Of a stretch of DNA of 64,000 bases, positions 16,079 to 24,681 are shown piece after piece. The number at the start of each line of letters is the position of its first letter. Within the stretch, counting starts at the first letter, position 1. The translations under genes and the position numbers were made by a program. This DNA comes from Streptomyces rimosus subsp. rimosus (GTDB lineage: Bacteria; Actinomycetota; Actinomycetes; Streptomycetales; Streptomycetaceae): the NCBI RefSeq assembly GCF_000720725.1, contig NZ_JOCQ01000010.1:177914-241913 (forward strand). Direction: 5' to 3'. The notes under the pieces are model-generated. The model saw nothing but the letters and a program-made list of their open reading frames with translations. It did not search any database and had not been told where the DNA came from.

Positions 16079-17626
16079 TTATCCTGTAGGCGCCACTCGG
16101 TTCCGCCTATCGGCCGAGCGATTGCGGGGGCGGGGGCGGAACTGGGGCCGGGACGGTGCCAGGGCAGGGGCAGGGGCAGGGGCAGGGGCCGGCATACCGG
16201 CACCGGTCGGCACGCCACCACTGCCCCGGCCCCCGCCCCCGTACGCGTGCCAGGCCGCGGCCAAGCGGCGTACCGCTTCGGTCAGGTCCTCCGGCGGGGC
16301 GAGGAAGTGAAGACGGATGAATGCTCCGCTCGCCCCGGAGGCATCCAGCCCGCTGCCGGACAGTACGGCGACTCCGTGCCGCAGGGCCGTCTGCGCGAAG
16401 GTGTCCCCGTCGCCGTGGGGCAGCCGTACCCACAGGGTCTGGCCGCCGCCGACCGGCCCGACCTGCCACTGCGGCAGCCGCCGCGCCAGCTCCGCCAGCA
16501 GGTGATCGTGGCGTGCCCGGCGGTCCTCCGCCGTGTCCCGGCACCACCGCTCCAGACCGGGCAGCAGATCCGCGGCGGCGAGCTGTGCGGGGAGGTTGCC
16601 GCCGAGGTCGTGCACCGCGCGCAGCCGCGCGAGACGGTCCACGATCGCTTCCGTGGCCCGTATCCAGCCGACACGCAGTCCGCCCCAGACGCTCTTGCTG
16701 AGTGAGCCGACGGTGACGACCGTCCCCCCGTACGCAGCGAGCGGAGGCGGCGTGTCCTGGCCGGGGAAGGACAGGTGGGCGAGGACTTCGTCGTCGATCA
16801 GCGGCACACCAGCCGCCGCGGCGGCGCCGGCGAGCCGCCGGCGTGCCAGCGGCGGCAGTACCGCGCCGGTGGGATTGTGGTGCGTGGAGACGACGTAGGC
16901 CAGATCGGGGCGGTGGGCCGGTGAGCGGACCGCCGTCTCGAAGCCGACCAGGCCGACGGGGAGCGTCCGCAGAGAGGCGGACTGCTCGCGGAACGCCTCC
17001 AGCGCGCCCGGGTAGGTAGGCGCTTCGACCAGCACCTTCCCCCCGGGTTCGACGAAGGCGCGGGCGAGCAGGGAGAGGGCTTGCTGGCCGCCGTTGGTGA
17101 CGAGGATCTGCTCGGGGGCGGTCGGCACCCCGCGGCGCGTGTAGTGGTCGGCGACGGCGCGGCGCAACCGGGGATGGCCCGCCGGGTGATAACCGATGTC
17201 GCCCGTGAGCGTGGCAAGTTGGCTCACGGCCCGCTCGTACGCGGCCAGGAGAACCGGCGGCGGCGCGGCGGGCGCGGCACACGCCATCAGCACCACATCG
17301 GCGTCCTGCCGCTCCAGCAGGTGGAGGAAAACCGGCGCCCCCGTGGTCTCGCGGGGCCGCTCGCGCGCCGGACCGGCCACCCGGGTGCCGCTCCCCTGGC
17401 GCCGGACGATCCGGCCTTCCGTACGCAGCTGTTCGTACGCGGCGACGACGGTCCCGCGCCCCACCGCGAGCGCGGCGGCCAGGGACCGGTCGGGCGGCAG
17501 CGCGGTCCCCGGGACGAGTTCCCCCCGGTCGACGAGGTGTCGCAGCCGCGCCGCGAGCAGGAGGTACAGCGGACCGCGGCCGGACGACCACCGGCCCAGA
17601 CGGTCGGCCAGTGCAGCGGAATCCAT
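16079..17626 (-). CDS. MocR-type GntR/aminotransferase-like transcriptional regulator
   Basis: A 515-residue MocR regulator. Residues about 15-85 are a GntR winged helix (LRHLVDRGELVPGTALPPDR, then LAVGRGTVVAAYEQLRTEG). Residues about 120-465 form a fold-type I aminotransferase-like domain that includes NGGQQALSLLARAF and the PLP-lysine motif VGSLSKSVWGGLRVGW. The C-terminal 45 residues are a low-complexity PAPAPAPA tail followed by a basic stretch, unusual for the family. Several ATGs cluster at 17626-17641; the innermost has the best-spaced GATGAGG. Such proteins use PLP as ligand. It is divergent from the cupin at 17783, the likeliest target. Confidence 0.88.
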   Translation of the reverse strand: MDSAALADRLGRWSSGRGPLYLLLAARLRHLVDRGELVPGTALPPDRSLAAALAVGRGTVVAAYEQLRTEGRIVRRQGSGTRVAGPARERPRETTGAPVFLHLLERQDADVVLMACAAPAAPPPVLLAAYERAVSQLATLTGDIGYHPAGHPRLRRAVADHYTRRGVPTAPEQILVTNGGQQALSLLARAFVEPGGKVLVEAPTYPGALEAFREQSASLRTLPVGLVGFETAVRSPAHRPDLAYVVSTHHNPTGAVLPPLARRRLAGAAAAAGVPLIDDEVLAHLSFPGQDTPPPLAAYGGTVVTVGSLSKSVWGGLRVGWIRATEAIVDRLARLRAVHDLGGNLPAQLAAADLLPGLERWCRDTAEDRRARHDHLLAELARRLPQWQVGPVGGGQTLWVRLPHGDGDTFAQTALRHGVAVLSGSGLDASGASGAFIRLHFLAPPEDLTEAVRRLAAAWHAYGGGGRGSGGVPTGAGMPAPAPAPAPALAPSRPQFRPRPRNRSADRRNRVAPTG

Positions 17627-17782
17627 GGCCATGAGCCTCATCTCTCAACACCCTACGTACAGATATGTTCGGCCACGCCCTCGTACGGGCGCGCCCGGCC
17701 GGGCGGCCACAGCCCCGACGGACGGACCAATCCCCGGCCATTGGCTCTGTGCCGCGCCCCGGACGACGGCGAGGATCAGGGC

Positions 17783-18136
17783 ATGACGACACGACACGAC
17801 GACCCGCGCCACCTCTCCGCCGTCTCGGTGCCCGAGGCCATCCCCGCACTCCCCGGACCCTTCCAGCAGCGCGAGTTGGCGCGGGTGAACGACACCACAG
17901 CGGTCCGCCTCGCGCGGCTGGAAGGCGCGTTCCCCTGGCACCACCACGACGAGGACGAGCTGTTCCTGTGCTGGGACGGCACCTTCCGGATCGAACTGGA
18001 GGGCCGGGCCCCGGTCGTGCTCACGTCCGGCGAACTCTTCGTCGTCCCCGCAGGAGTACGGCACCGCCCCGTGGCCGAGGAAGCCGCCCACGTCCTCCTC
18101 ATCGAGCACCCGGAAACCAAGCAGTACGGGAACTGA
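17783..18136 (+). CDS. Cupin-domain protein
   Basis: A 117-residue single-domain cupin. Motif 1 is the His-rich WHHHDEDELFLCWDG with a downstream E in RIELEG. Motif 2 is LFVVPAGVRHRPVAEEA. The two motifs give the usual metal site of three His and one Glu. The enzyme reaction or binding role cannot be told from sequence. A GAGG stretch lies before the ATG at 17783. It is divergent from the MocR regulator and ends four bases from the 3' end of the DMT transporter on the other strand. Confidence 0.88.
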   Translation: MTTRHDDPRHLSAVSVPEAIPALPGPFQQRELARVNDTTAVRLARLEGAFPWHHHDEDELFLCWDGTFRIELEGRAPVVLTSGELFVVPAGVRHRPVAEEAAHVLLIEHPETKQYGN

Positions 18137-18140
18137 CGCC

Positions 18141-19133
18141 CTACGGACGCTCAGCGGCCCGCCGCACCCGCTCCCGCTCCCCGAAAACCACCGTCGACGT
18201 CACGCCTTTCCTCCGGACGAACCGCCCATGCAACGCCGCAAGCACGGCACCCGCCAGGAGCACCAGGGCACCTACCGCCTGTACGGCTCCGAAGCTCTCG
18301 CCGAGGAAAAGCGTGCCGCACACCGTGTTTACCACCGGAACGGCGAACATCATCAACGAGGCCGAGGCGGGCCCCACGGCTGCGACACCCCGGTAGTACA
18401 GAAGGTTGGCGACGGCGACGGCACCCAGCGCCAGAAACGCGGCGTTCAGCCAGACAGCGGACGGGAGGCCGCTCCAGTGCACGCCCGGAAGGTCAGGGGC
18501 CGCGACCACGCCCAGCAGCAGAGCTCCGGCACAGGTGGCGTACGTGGTGGCGCGCAGCGGATCGACGCCGGCGAGAACACGGGGGCCGGCAAGGGTATAA
18601 GCGGCCCAGCACACGGCGCTGAGAAGAAACAGCACGTCCCCGGCGAGCCGCGTAGAACTGCCCTGGGCGCTGCCGCCCACCCCCACAAAGAAGACTGCCG
18701 CACCGGCCAACCCGAGCCCCAGCCCCGCCAGGCGCGTCTTCGACGCCCGCTCCCGCCGGGTCAGGAGGAGGAAGAGGCTGGTCAGGACCGGGCTCATGAC
18801 CGGGATGAGGATGCCGGCGTCCAGGGACGGAGCGAGCGACAGCCCCCAGAAGAAGAAGCCGTTGTAGGCGAACACGCCGACTATGCCTGCCAGGGCGGCG
18901 CGGGCGGCGGCGCGTGGGGCCGGCTTGGTCTGCCCGCCGCCGCCGAGCCGCTTGCCGAAGAGCACCAGGACGGTCATCAGCGCCAGGGCGGCGCCGCCGA
19001 AGCGCAGGAGAGCGGCCACGGAGTGCGGCAGGTGCTCCACCACCGACTTGGAGCTGGAGAAGGCGCTGCCCCACAGCACCATGGTGATCGTCAGCAGCAG
19101 ATACGGGCTGCTTGGGGTCTTCGTTCGCGTCAT
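18141..19133 (-). CDS. EamA/DMT-family transporter
   Basis: A 330-residue inner-membrane protein with ten hydrophobic helices in two EamA repeats (about 10-140 and 165-305). It starts PYLLLTITMVLWGSAFSSSK, the classic start of the drug/metabolite transporter family. The second repeat contains LFLLSAVCWAAYTLAGPRVL and ends with VPVVNTVCGTLFLGE. It probably exports a small amphipathic metabolite. It is convergent with the cupin gene, with four bases between them, and shares no promoter with it. No regulator is directly upstream. Confidence 0.88.
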   Translation of the reverse strand: MTRTKTPSSPYLLLTITMVLWGSAFSSSKSVVEHLPHSVAALLRFGGAALALMTVLVLFGKRLGGGGQTKPAPRAAARAALAGIVGVFAYNGFFFWGLSLAPSLDAGILIPVMSPVLTSLFLLLTRRERASKTRLAGLGLGLAGAAVFFVGVGGSAQGSSTRLAGDVLFLLSAVCWAAYTLAGPRVLAGVDPLRATTYATCAGALLLGVVAAPDLPGVHWSGLPSAVWLNAAFLALGAVAVANLLYYRGVAAVGPASASLMMFAVPVVNTVCGTLFLGESFGAVQAVGALVLLAGAVLAALHGRFVRRKGVTSTVVFGERERVRRAAERP

Positions 19134-19271
19134 GGGAAGACTGTGGCGGTGGTGGGCCGGGTGGGTCTTGAACGCTGGTGCGCTTGCTCGGCCTTGGCAT
19201 GACCACCACCAACAGGCCCCCTTTCAGTCTCAGGGCGTCTGCGCCACAACAGAGCCGCATGGGCCCGGGAG

Positions 19272-19983
19272 TTACGAACCGCCCAGGAAATCAGCGAGGA
19301 GCTCGCGCAACCGCGTCGGCTCGTCCTCCTGAACCAAATGACCACTGTTGTCGAGATAGGCCAGCCGGGCACCTGGAATGAGTTCCTTCAGCCGTTCGGC
19401 ATGATCGGGCGGAAGCCAGTTGTCTTCCCGCCCCCAGCCATGGGCGGACGAGGGCATCAGCCACCTTTTCGCTCAGCCCCTTGTTGCTCGCCGTGGCGAT
19501 GTGCGCGCGCACCAGCGCTTCGTGAAGATGGGCCGGAAGCGACGCGAACGCCTCGGGGTGTTCACGCGCCAGGCGGAAGAACCCCGTTCCCCACGGGCGC
19601 AGGGCGACGACGTCGAGCAGTGCGAGCCGCCCGTACCGCACCCCGTCGAAAACCGCCGACCTGAGCGCTACGGCACCACCGAAGTCATGTGCGATCACGG
19701 CGGGTTCACGCAGCCCCCATTCCCGCATCAGCCCGGTGAATACTTCCTGTTGGGCCGCCAAGGAGACGTCCTGCCCCTCGAACATGTCCGACTGGCCGTA
19801 ACCGGCCATGTCCCAGACGTGAAAACAGAAGCGGTCGGACAGCTGTGCCACGATGTCGCGCCAGATGTACGAGGAGAAGGGAGTGCCGTGCAGAAGGACA
19901 ACCGGCTCCCCTTGCCCTACGCGGGCCCAGCGAATGGTTCCTGACGGGCTCGCGTACTCCTCGTCGAGTTGCCAGTCCTCCAT
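19272..19983 (-). pseudogene. Haloalkane-dehalogenase-like alpha/beta hydrolase with internal deletion
   Basis: Starts well at ATG 19983 (GGAGG four bases upstream) and reads RWARVGQGEPVVLLHGTPFSSYIW and VIAHDFGGAVALRSAVFDG, with an Asp nucleophile as in dehalogenases and epoxide hydrolases, up to KVADALVRPW. From about 19455 the sense shifts to another frame: GWGREDNWLPPDHAERLKEL, then LDNSGHLVQEDEPTRL with the catalytic His, to a stop at 19272. About 45 residues that normally join these parts are missing. The deletion is out of frame, so the product should be truncated and inactive. Confidence 0.75.
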
Positions 19984-20013
19984 GACACCTCCAGTCGGGT
20001 CCACCGACTTCCG

Positions 20014-20170
20014 CATGCTAACGACGAGATCGTCCACCCGGCCAACAGCTCCTGGCTGAACAGGATCGAGGCCCAGGGCAGTGCGATCCGCCGATACAGC
20101 ATCTGGCGGAACAAGAACGCCGCCGACACGCGCCTCACTACCCTCGTCCACAGGGCGTACGCCGCCTGCC
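20014..20170 (+). mobile_element. IS630-family transposase C-terminal fragment
   Basis: The plus strand reads VHPANSSWLNRIEAQ followed directly by IRRYSIWRNKNAADTRLTTL. These match the C-terminal end of IS630-type transposases, where SSWLNRIEAQ and a RRYI.WRN motif are normally about 25 residues apart, so the scrap itself has an internal deletion. No terminal repeats or remaining transposase are visible. It lies directly beside the deleted hydrolase gene, which suggests insertion-linked loss. Confidence 0.7.
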
Positions 20171-20199
20171 CCGACGCCGTCGGCGTCTGTTTTGGGTCG

Positions 20200-20829
20200 T
20201 CAGGTCCGGGTCGGTGGCGCGCTCATCGCTGCCGTCAGGAATGTGATCGCCCATCGCCGGGCCGCCTCGCCCGCTTCCGGGGGCACGCAGCCAGGGGAGG
20301 GCTGCTGGTAGACCTGAAGGCGGTCGACGGCCGTCACGGCGAGGATTCCCCGCATCCGGAACCGCAGCTCCTCCGGGGAAAGGCCGGGCAGTGCGCGCGC
20401 GAAGGCCGCAAGGTAGCGCTCGCGGACCGAGTCCTGGGCCGGACCGGTCCAGTTGCGTGCTTCCTCGGCCGGGTCGCTGAGGATCGTCACGATCAGCCGG
20501 GACGTCCGGGCGCCGCCCTCGTCACCGGCCGGCATCTCGTCGAGCAGCGGCCCCGCGAATGCCTCCACCAGTTCGCTGACCGGTGGGTCGGGTGTCCGGG
20601 CGAGCAATGTGTCGAGCCCGGCGCGCTGGGCAGCGTTGATGGGCTCGATCACGCGGCGGGCGACTGCGGCCATCAGCTCCGCCTTCGAGCCGAAGTGGTA
20701 GCCGACGGCGGCCAGGTTCGCTCCGGCGAGTTTGGTGATCGCGCGGATCGAGGTGCCGCGGTATCCGTGCTCGGCGAAGAGGTGCCCGGCCGCGTCGAGG
20801 ATCTGGGTGCGGGTGTCTGGAGTCGCCAC
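20200..20829 (-). CDS. TetR-family transcriptional regulator
   Basis: A 209-residue TetR protein. The HTH reads ILDAAGHLFAEHGYRGTSIRAITKLAGANLAAVGYHFGSKAEL, close to consensus, with a C-terminal domain of the CecR/DUF1956 type. GTG 20829 was chosen because the HTH starts about ten residues in; there is no strong ribosome site and a leaderless start is possible. It is divergent from the ketopantoate-reductase-like gene at 20900. The 70-bp gap between them holds two tandem 17-bp repeats, the candidate binding sites. It probably represses both directions. Confidence 0.88.
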   Translation of the reverse strand: MATPDTRTQILDAAGHLFAEHGYRGTSIRAITKLAGANLAAVGYHFGSKAELMAAVARRVIEPINAAQRAGLDTLLARTPDPPVSELVEAFAGPLLDEMPAGDEGGARTSRLIVTILSDPAEEARNWTGPAQDSVRERYLAAFARALPGLSPEELRFRMRGILAVTAVDRLQVYQQPSPGCVPPEAGEAARRWAITFLTAAMSAPPTRT

Positions 20830-20853
20830 ACGCAGGACTCTACATATGTTTAA

Positions 20854-20887
20854 ATGAAACGAACGTATGAATGAGACGGACGTATGA
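20854..20887. promoter_or_regulatory. Tandem 17-bp repeats, candidate TetR operator
   Basis: ATGAAACGAACGTATGA at 20854-20870 is followed directly by ATGAGACGGACGTATGA at 20871-20887, differing at two positions. They fill the short gap between a TetR gene and its divergent neighbour. Each unit is also a weak inverted repeat, so they could bind two dimers. The block spans the predicted promoters of both genes. Confidence 0.6.
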
Positions 20888-20899
20888 GAGAGGGCTGTC

Positions 20900-21772
20900 A
20901 TGAAGCTGCTCGTGTACGGCGCCGGAGTACTCGGCAGCCTGTTCGCCGTCCGCATGCATGAGGCCGGTCACGACGTCTCGCTCCTCGCCCGGGGCGAGCG
21001 CCTGACCGCTCTGCGCCGGTACGGCGTACAGCTCACCGAGGGAGACGGTCCAGCCGTCAGGCGGATATCGGTACCGGTGGTCGAGCACCCGGACGGCGAG
21101 TACGACCTGATCACCGTCTTCGTCCGCACCCACCAGGTGGACGCGGTGCTGGAGTCGCTCGCCCGCGTCGAAGGCGACGTGCTGTTCCTCCACAACTGGG
21201 CGGCCGGCGCGCAACCGCTGGGCGCGGTGATCGGCCACGAGCGGGTGCTGCTCGGCTTCCCCACGGCCGCCGGCACGATGGACGGCGACGTGGTTCGCTA
21301 CCGCAGGACCAGCTTCATGACCCGCCGGGTCGCCATGCCGATCGGCGAGCCCGACGGGCGCACCACCCCGCGACTGGTACGGTTCGTGGAAACGTTCCGT
21401 ACCGCCGGGATCAACGCCAAGGCCGAGCCGCAGATGGATGCCTGGCTCAAGACGCACGCCGCGTTCGAGGTCCCGCTCGGGCAGGCGGTGCACCTGGCGG
21501 GCGGCCCGGCAGAGCTGGCCGACGATCCCGACGCAGTACGCGGCATGCTCCATCTCATACGGCAGAACCTCGCCGCCATGACGACGCCACCGGTACCTCG
21601 CGCTTTCGCCGCGTTGCGGACTCTGCCGCAAGGTCTGCTCGTGGCCGCGCTCCGGCGCTTCCTGAGGAGCCCGACGGCCGTGCACAGCGGACTCAACAAC
21701 CCCTCGCCTGCCACGGCGGCCGAACTCGACCGGCTGGCCGAACAGCTCCGTGCCCCTGCGGGAGCCCGCTAA
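20900..21772 (+). CDS. Ketopantoate reductase (ApbA/PanE) family protein
   Basis: A 290-residue protein. The Rossmann motif MKLLVYGAGVLGSLFAVRMHEAG opens the protein, and a TVFVRTHQVDAVLESL segment (the KxxQ-like region) follows near residue 80. The C-terminal all-helical domain includes DAWLKTHAAFEVPLGQAVH, where the catalytic Lys of the family is conserved in AWLKTHAA. It reduces a 2-keto acid or related substrate with NADPH; true pantoate synthesis is uncertain because many paralogues differ. It is divergent from a TetR regulator across tandem repeats, so a local inducible role fits better than housekeeping. GAGAGAGGGC lies upstream of the ATG. Confidence 0.82.
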   Translation: MKLLVYGAGVLGSLFAVRMHEAGHDVSLLARGERLTALRRYGVQLTEGDGPAVRRISVPVVEHPDGEYDLITVFVRTHQVDAVLESLARVEGDVLFLHNWAAGAQPLGAVIGHERVLLGFPTAAGTMDGDVVRYRRTSFMTRRVAMPIGEPDGRTTPRLVRFVETFRTAGINAKAEPQMDAWLKTHAAFEVPLGQAVHLAGGPAELADDPDAVRGMLHLIRQNLAAMTTPPVPRAFAALRTLPQGLLVAALRRFLRSPTAVHSGLNNPSPATAAELDRLAEQLRAPAGAR

Positions 21773-21906
21773 GCAACCAGGACAGCGAAAACCTCACCAC
21801 GCTCACCACCGCCGGTCCCGCAGCCCTCGAACCCAGCTCCACTGGCTCCACTGGCTCCACGGACGGTAACCGTGGCCTCATGACCGTCTCGGTAGAAGCC
21901 GCCTAA

Positions 21907-22491
21907 TTACGCGCGCAACGCCTGCGAGAGCGCGTCAACGGTCACGTCCACTACGGCCAGGAGTTGCGCCGGATTCGCCCCGCCTCTGCTCATGACAGCG
22001 AGAGACTGGTTCACGGCCGCCGCGTGTACAGCGAAGGTCTCGGCGTCCTGGTCGGTCATTCGGCCGGCCTTCAGCGCGGCGCGCAGGCGCAGGCGCTGGA
22101 AGCCGAGCGCCTGCCTGGCGTGCGCCGCGACGGCCGGGCTCAGCGCTGGAATCGCCATGACCGACTGGGCAATCAGGCACCCATCGGGCAGTTCGGGATC
22201 GGCGATGCGTTCCAGGGTGACGTCGAAGAATGCGCGGACAGCCGCAAGGGGCTCGGAGGCTGCGCACGACAGGGCGGCGTCGTACTTGTCGCCGTAGCGC
22301 GCGGCGTAGCGATCCAGGCAGCGCAGGAACAACGTGTCCTTGCCGCCGAGCGAGGAGTAGATCGAGCTGCGGTTCAGGCCGGTCACCCGGGACAAGTCGT
22401 CGACCGAGGTATCGGCGTAGCCGGCGCGCCAGAACTGGAGCATCGCGGCGTCGAGCGCCGTGTCCATGTCGAACTGCTTCTTGCCTGCCAC
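21907..22491 (-). CDS. TetR-family transcriptional regulator
   Basis: A 194-residue TetR protein of the group that starts MAGKKQFDMDTALDAAMLQF. The HTH is WRAGYADTSVDDLSRVTGLNRSSIYSSLGGKDTLFLRCLDRYAAR, followed by the C-terminal motif DGCLIAQS typical of TetR_C_16-like regulators. A perfect 22-bp palindrome about 55 bp upstream of its start is the likely operator. The divergent target would be the epoxide-hydrolase-like gene at 22985, though that start is about 420 bp from the palindrome, with decayed or unknown DNA between. Confidence 0.88.
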   Translation of the reverse strand: MAGKKQFDMDTALDAAMLQFWRAGYADTSVDDLSRVTGLNRSSIYSSLGGKDTLFLRCLDRYAARYGDKYDAALSCAASEPLAAVRAFFDVTLERIADPELPDGCLIAQSVMAIPALSPAVAAHARQALGFQRLRLRAALKAGRMTDQDAETFAVHAAAVNQSLAVMSRGGANPAQLLAVVDVTVDALSQALRA

Positions 22492-22544
22492 GTGGCACTT
22501 CCTTGCCGGTGCGTCGGTGTTGCGGGTGCTGTCCCATCATTCCA

Positions 22545-22566
22545 TCTTGAACTGATCAGTTCAAGA
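22545..22566. promoter_or_regulatory. Perfect 22-bp palindrome, TetR operator candidate
   Basis: TCTTGAACTGA followed by its exact mirror TCAGTTCAAGA. There is no spacer and no mismatch. It lies in the divergent promoter of the TetR gene at 22491, and its core TTGAACTGATCAGTTCAA resembles operators of TetR proteins with the KQFDMDTALDAAMLQF N-terminus by general design. Strongly suggests autoregulation. Confidence 0.8.
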
Positions 22567-22984
22567 CGTGCTAGCCTCCGGGCATGATCGCGATCGGGCG
22601 TCCCCCGCAAACCGAGACAGCGCGGCAGGCACACCACGCAACCACGGCCGCCACCGTCGCCTTCATGTACACCGTCGTCATGGTCAGCGACGACACCAAC
22701 TCGCACCGTGTTCCGGCGCTATCTGGCCGTATGTGCCGCAGCCGCCTGCGCGATCCCCGCAACCGGGCTGAGCCCAGCGCGACGTATTTCCTGTTCATCC
22801 ATACCGGTTCAGCTATTCCGGGCTCGCCATCCCCGTCCTGCTGCTGGGTCTTGTCGATCAAGGCAACCCAGCACCCGGAATTCGAGCACCACGCCGGCCA
22901 CCCTCGTCATTTGCATCGCCCTCGCAGGCCCGGCCTTCGGGCGAATCTTCGGACCAGCCCACCCAAACACCGATGGAGGATCCC
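22567..22984. other. Region between the TetR operator and the hydrolase: no intact gene
   Basis: Several short frames start in this 418-bp stretch, for example an ATG at 22584. None has a recognisable domain. Fragments that could be parts of hydrophobic segments (AVCAAAACAIPATGLSPA and YSGLAIPVLLLGLVD) appear in different frames, so this may be a decayed membrane-protein gene. A GGAGGA site at the right end belongs to the next gene. Confidence 0.4.
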
Positions 22985-23899
22985 ATGACCGTCTCCGAAA
23001 GTAACCCCGTCCGCGACCTGCCCCTGGACGACCTGGCCGGATTCACCCACCGCTGGGTCGACGCGGACGGCATCCGCCTTCACGCCGTCGAAGGCGGCCA
23101 GCCGGCCGGCCCGACTGTCGTCCTGCTCGCCGGGTTTCCGCAAACCTGGCGGGCCTGGCGAAAGGTCATGCCCGGTCTCGCCGGCCGATTCCGCGTCATC
23201 GCGATCGACCTGCCGGGCCAGGGCCACTCCGAGCGCCCGGAGCGCAGCTATGACACCCACACGGTCGCCGCCCACGTGCACGCCGCGGTCAAGGCACTCG
23301 GAGTGTCGGACTACTGGCTGGCCGCCCACGACATCGGCGCCTGGGTGGCCTTCTCCCTTGCCCTCGACTACGAAAGCCAACTGCGCGGGGTCGCTCTGCT
23401 CGACGCCGGAATTCCCGGCATCACCCTCCCTGAGACGATTCCCACCGACCCGGCCCGGGCGTGGAAGACCTGGCATTTTGCTTTCCATCTCGTGCCCGAC
23501 CTGCCCGAGACCCTGCTCGCCGGCCGCGAACGGGAGTACGTCGACTGGTTCCTGAAGGTGAAGGCCCTCGCTCCCGGCACATTCGACGACGCCGACCTCG
23601 ACCACTACGCAGCGGCCCTCGCCGCCGACGGCGGCCTCCGCGCCTCCCTCGCCTACTATCGAGACGCCGCCGAGTCGGCGCGCAAGAACCACCAGGCGCT
23701 CAATCGGAAGCACCTGACCGTGCCCATCCTCGGAATATCCAGCAGCCACGGCTCCATTCCGGACATGGCGGCCTCCATCAGCCCATGGGCCGACAACACC
23801 ACCGGAGTCATCGTGCCCGACGCCGGGCACTTCATCCCCGATGAGCAGCCCGAAGCGGTCGCTGCCGCGATAGCCGACTTCATCACCGACGGCGGCTGA
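22985..23899 (+). CDS. Epoxide-hydrolase-like alpha/beta hydrolase
   Basis: A 304-residue alpha/beta hydrolase. An oxyanion segment VLLAGFPQTWRAWRKVMPGL near 50 is followed by DLPGQGHSERP, then the nucleophile elbow AAHDIGAWVAFSLAL near 120 with Asp in place of Ser, as in epoxide hydrolases and dehalogenases. A VPDAGHFIPDEQPEAVAAAI near the C-terminus supplies the His. A well-placed GGAGGA precedes ATG 22985. It probably belongs to the regulon of the upstream TetR gene. A long palindrome follows the gene as a terminator. Confidence 0.87.
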   Translation: MTVSESNPVRDLPLDDLAGFTHRWVDADGIRLHAVEGGQPAGPTVVLLAGFPQTWRAWRKVMPGLAGRFRVIAIDLPGQGHSERPERSYDTHTVAAHVHAAVKALGVSDYWLAAHDIGAWVAFSLALDYESQLRGVALLDAGIPGITLPETIPTDPARAWKTWHFAFHLVPDLPETLLAGREREYVDWFLKVKALAPGTFDDADLDHYAAALAADGGLRASLAYYRDAAESARKNHQALNRKHLTVPILGISSSHGSIPDMAASISPWADNTTGVIVPDAGHFIPDEQPEAVAAAIADFITDGG

Positions 23900-24006
23900 C
23901 ACCGCTCAGGCCCGCCCGGCTGCGCATCCGCCCAGGCGCGCCTTTCCCCTGACCACCCTCAGGGCATAAACGGCTTTCCTGGCTACATCTCCCTGGTGGG
24001 GAGCCG

Positions 24007-24049
24007 AAGCCGTCCGGCTTTGTTCACGAGAACCGGGTTTTCGTGAACA
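24007..24049. terminator. Bidirectional terminator palindromes
   Basis: Two hairpins lie between converging genes. AAGCCG-TC-CGGCTT is at 24007-24020. A 29-base near-perfect palindrome at 24021-24049 has TGTTCACGA arms with an inner AACC-G-GGTT. There is no U-tract, as is usual in Streptomyces. The palindrome serves the hydrolase at 23899 and the DUF3291 gene at 24124. Confidence 0.7.
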
Positions 24050-24123
24050 TAGCCAGGCCGTTGCTGTTCGCCGTCCTGTAATCGAGGTGTTCGACAGCGA
24101 CTCCAGTCGTTCGGGCTTCCTTG

Positions 24124-24681
24124 TCAGCGAACCTGGTCGCTCTTCGGCCCGAAGCCTTTCGTCCTGGTCGGAGTTCCGTCCGGGGCGAACGAGTGGTGGA
24201 AGGTGAAGGCGCGCGGCGCGGCACCGTGGTCGTGAAGGTACTCCAGCCTGGAAACCCCATCCTGCCAGGTGGGTATCACGCCGTCGGAGACCCACCAGAA
24301 CACGTAATTCGGGTTTTCTGTCCTCTCCACCCAGTCGTAGCGCCTGTTGAGCGCCTCACGGTGCAGACCGGTGTAAATGGCGTCGAAGGCGGGTCGCAGG
24401 CCGGTCCAGAGCGAGAGGGTCGCGGCCAGGGCGGTGGTCTCCGCCGTACGGCCCTTGCCGTACCAGGTCGGTACGGCGAACTCTCCCCATGCACCCCAGT
24501 CCGCCTCGAAGTGTGAGCCCCGGCCGCCGTTTGCCGCTTCAGCATGCGCGAGATATCCGGGGTGCTGGCTGATCTTCCGGTAGACGGCCTCACCGATGTC
24601 GTAGAACTCCTGCGTAAGAGGTGCGGGATCGGCGAGCGGTGACTTCAGGATGCCGAATGTGTACAGAGCAAGACGAGGCAT
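24124..24681 (-). CDS. DUF3291 domain-containing protein
   Basis: A 185-residue protein that begins MPRLALYTFGILKSP. It contains FEADWGAWGEFAVPTWY, LSLWTGLRPAFDAIYTGLHREAL, NYVFWWVSDGVIPTWQDGVSRLEYLHDHG and AFTFHHSFAPDG, all typical of the DUF3291 family (monooxygenase-like ferredoxin-fold dimers). Function unknown. There is no partner on the same strand. It is divergent from the MerR regulator at 25080, with a 398-bp gap that also holds the MerR promoter, so it may belong to that regulon. The start at 24681 is the only one that keeps the whole N-terminus. Confidence 0.8.
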   Translation of the reverse strand: MPRLALYTFGILKSPLADPAPLTQEFYDIGEAVYRKISQHPGYLAHAEAANGGRGSHFEADWGAWGEFAVPTWYGKGRTAETTALAATLSLWTGLRPAFDAIYTGLHREALNRRYDWVERTENPNYVFWWVSDGVIPTWQDGVSRLEYLHDHGAAPRAFTFHHSFAPDGTPTRTKGFGPKSDQVR

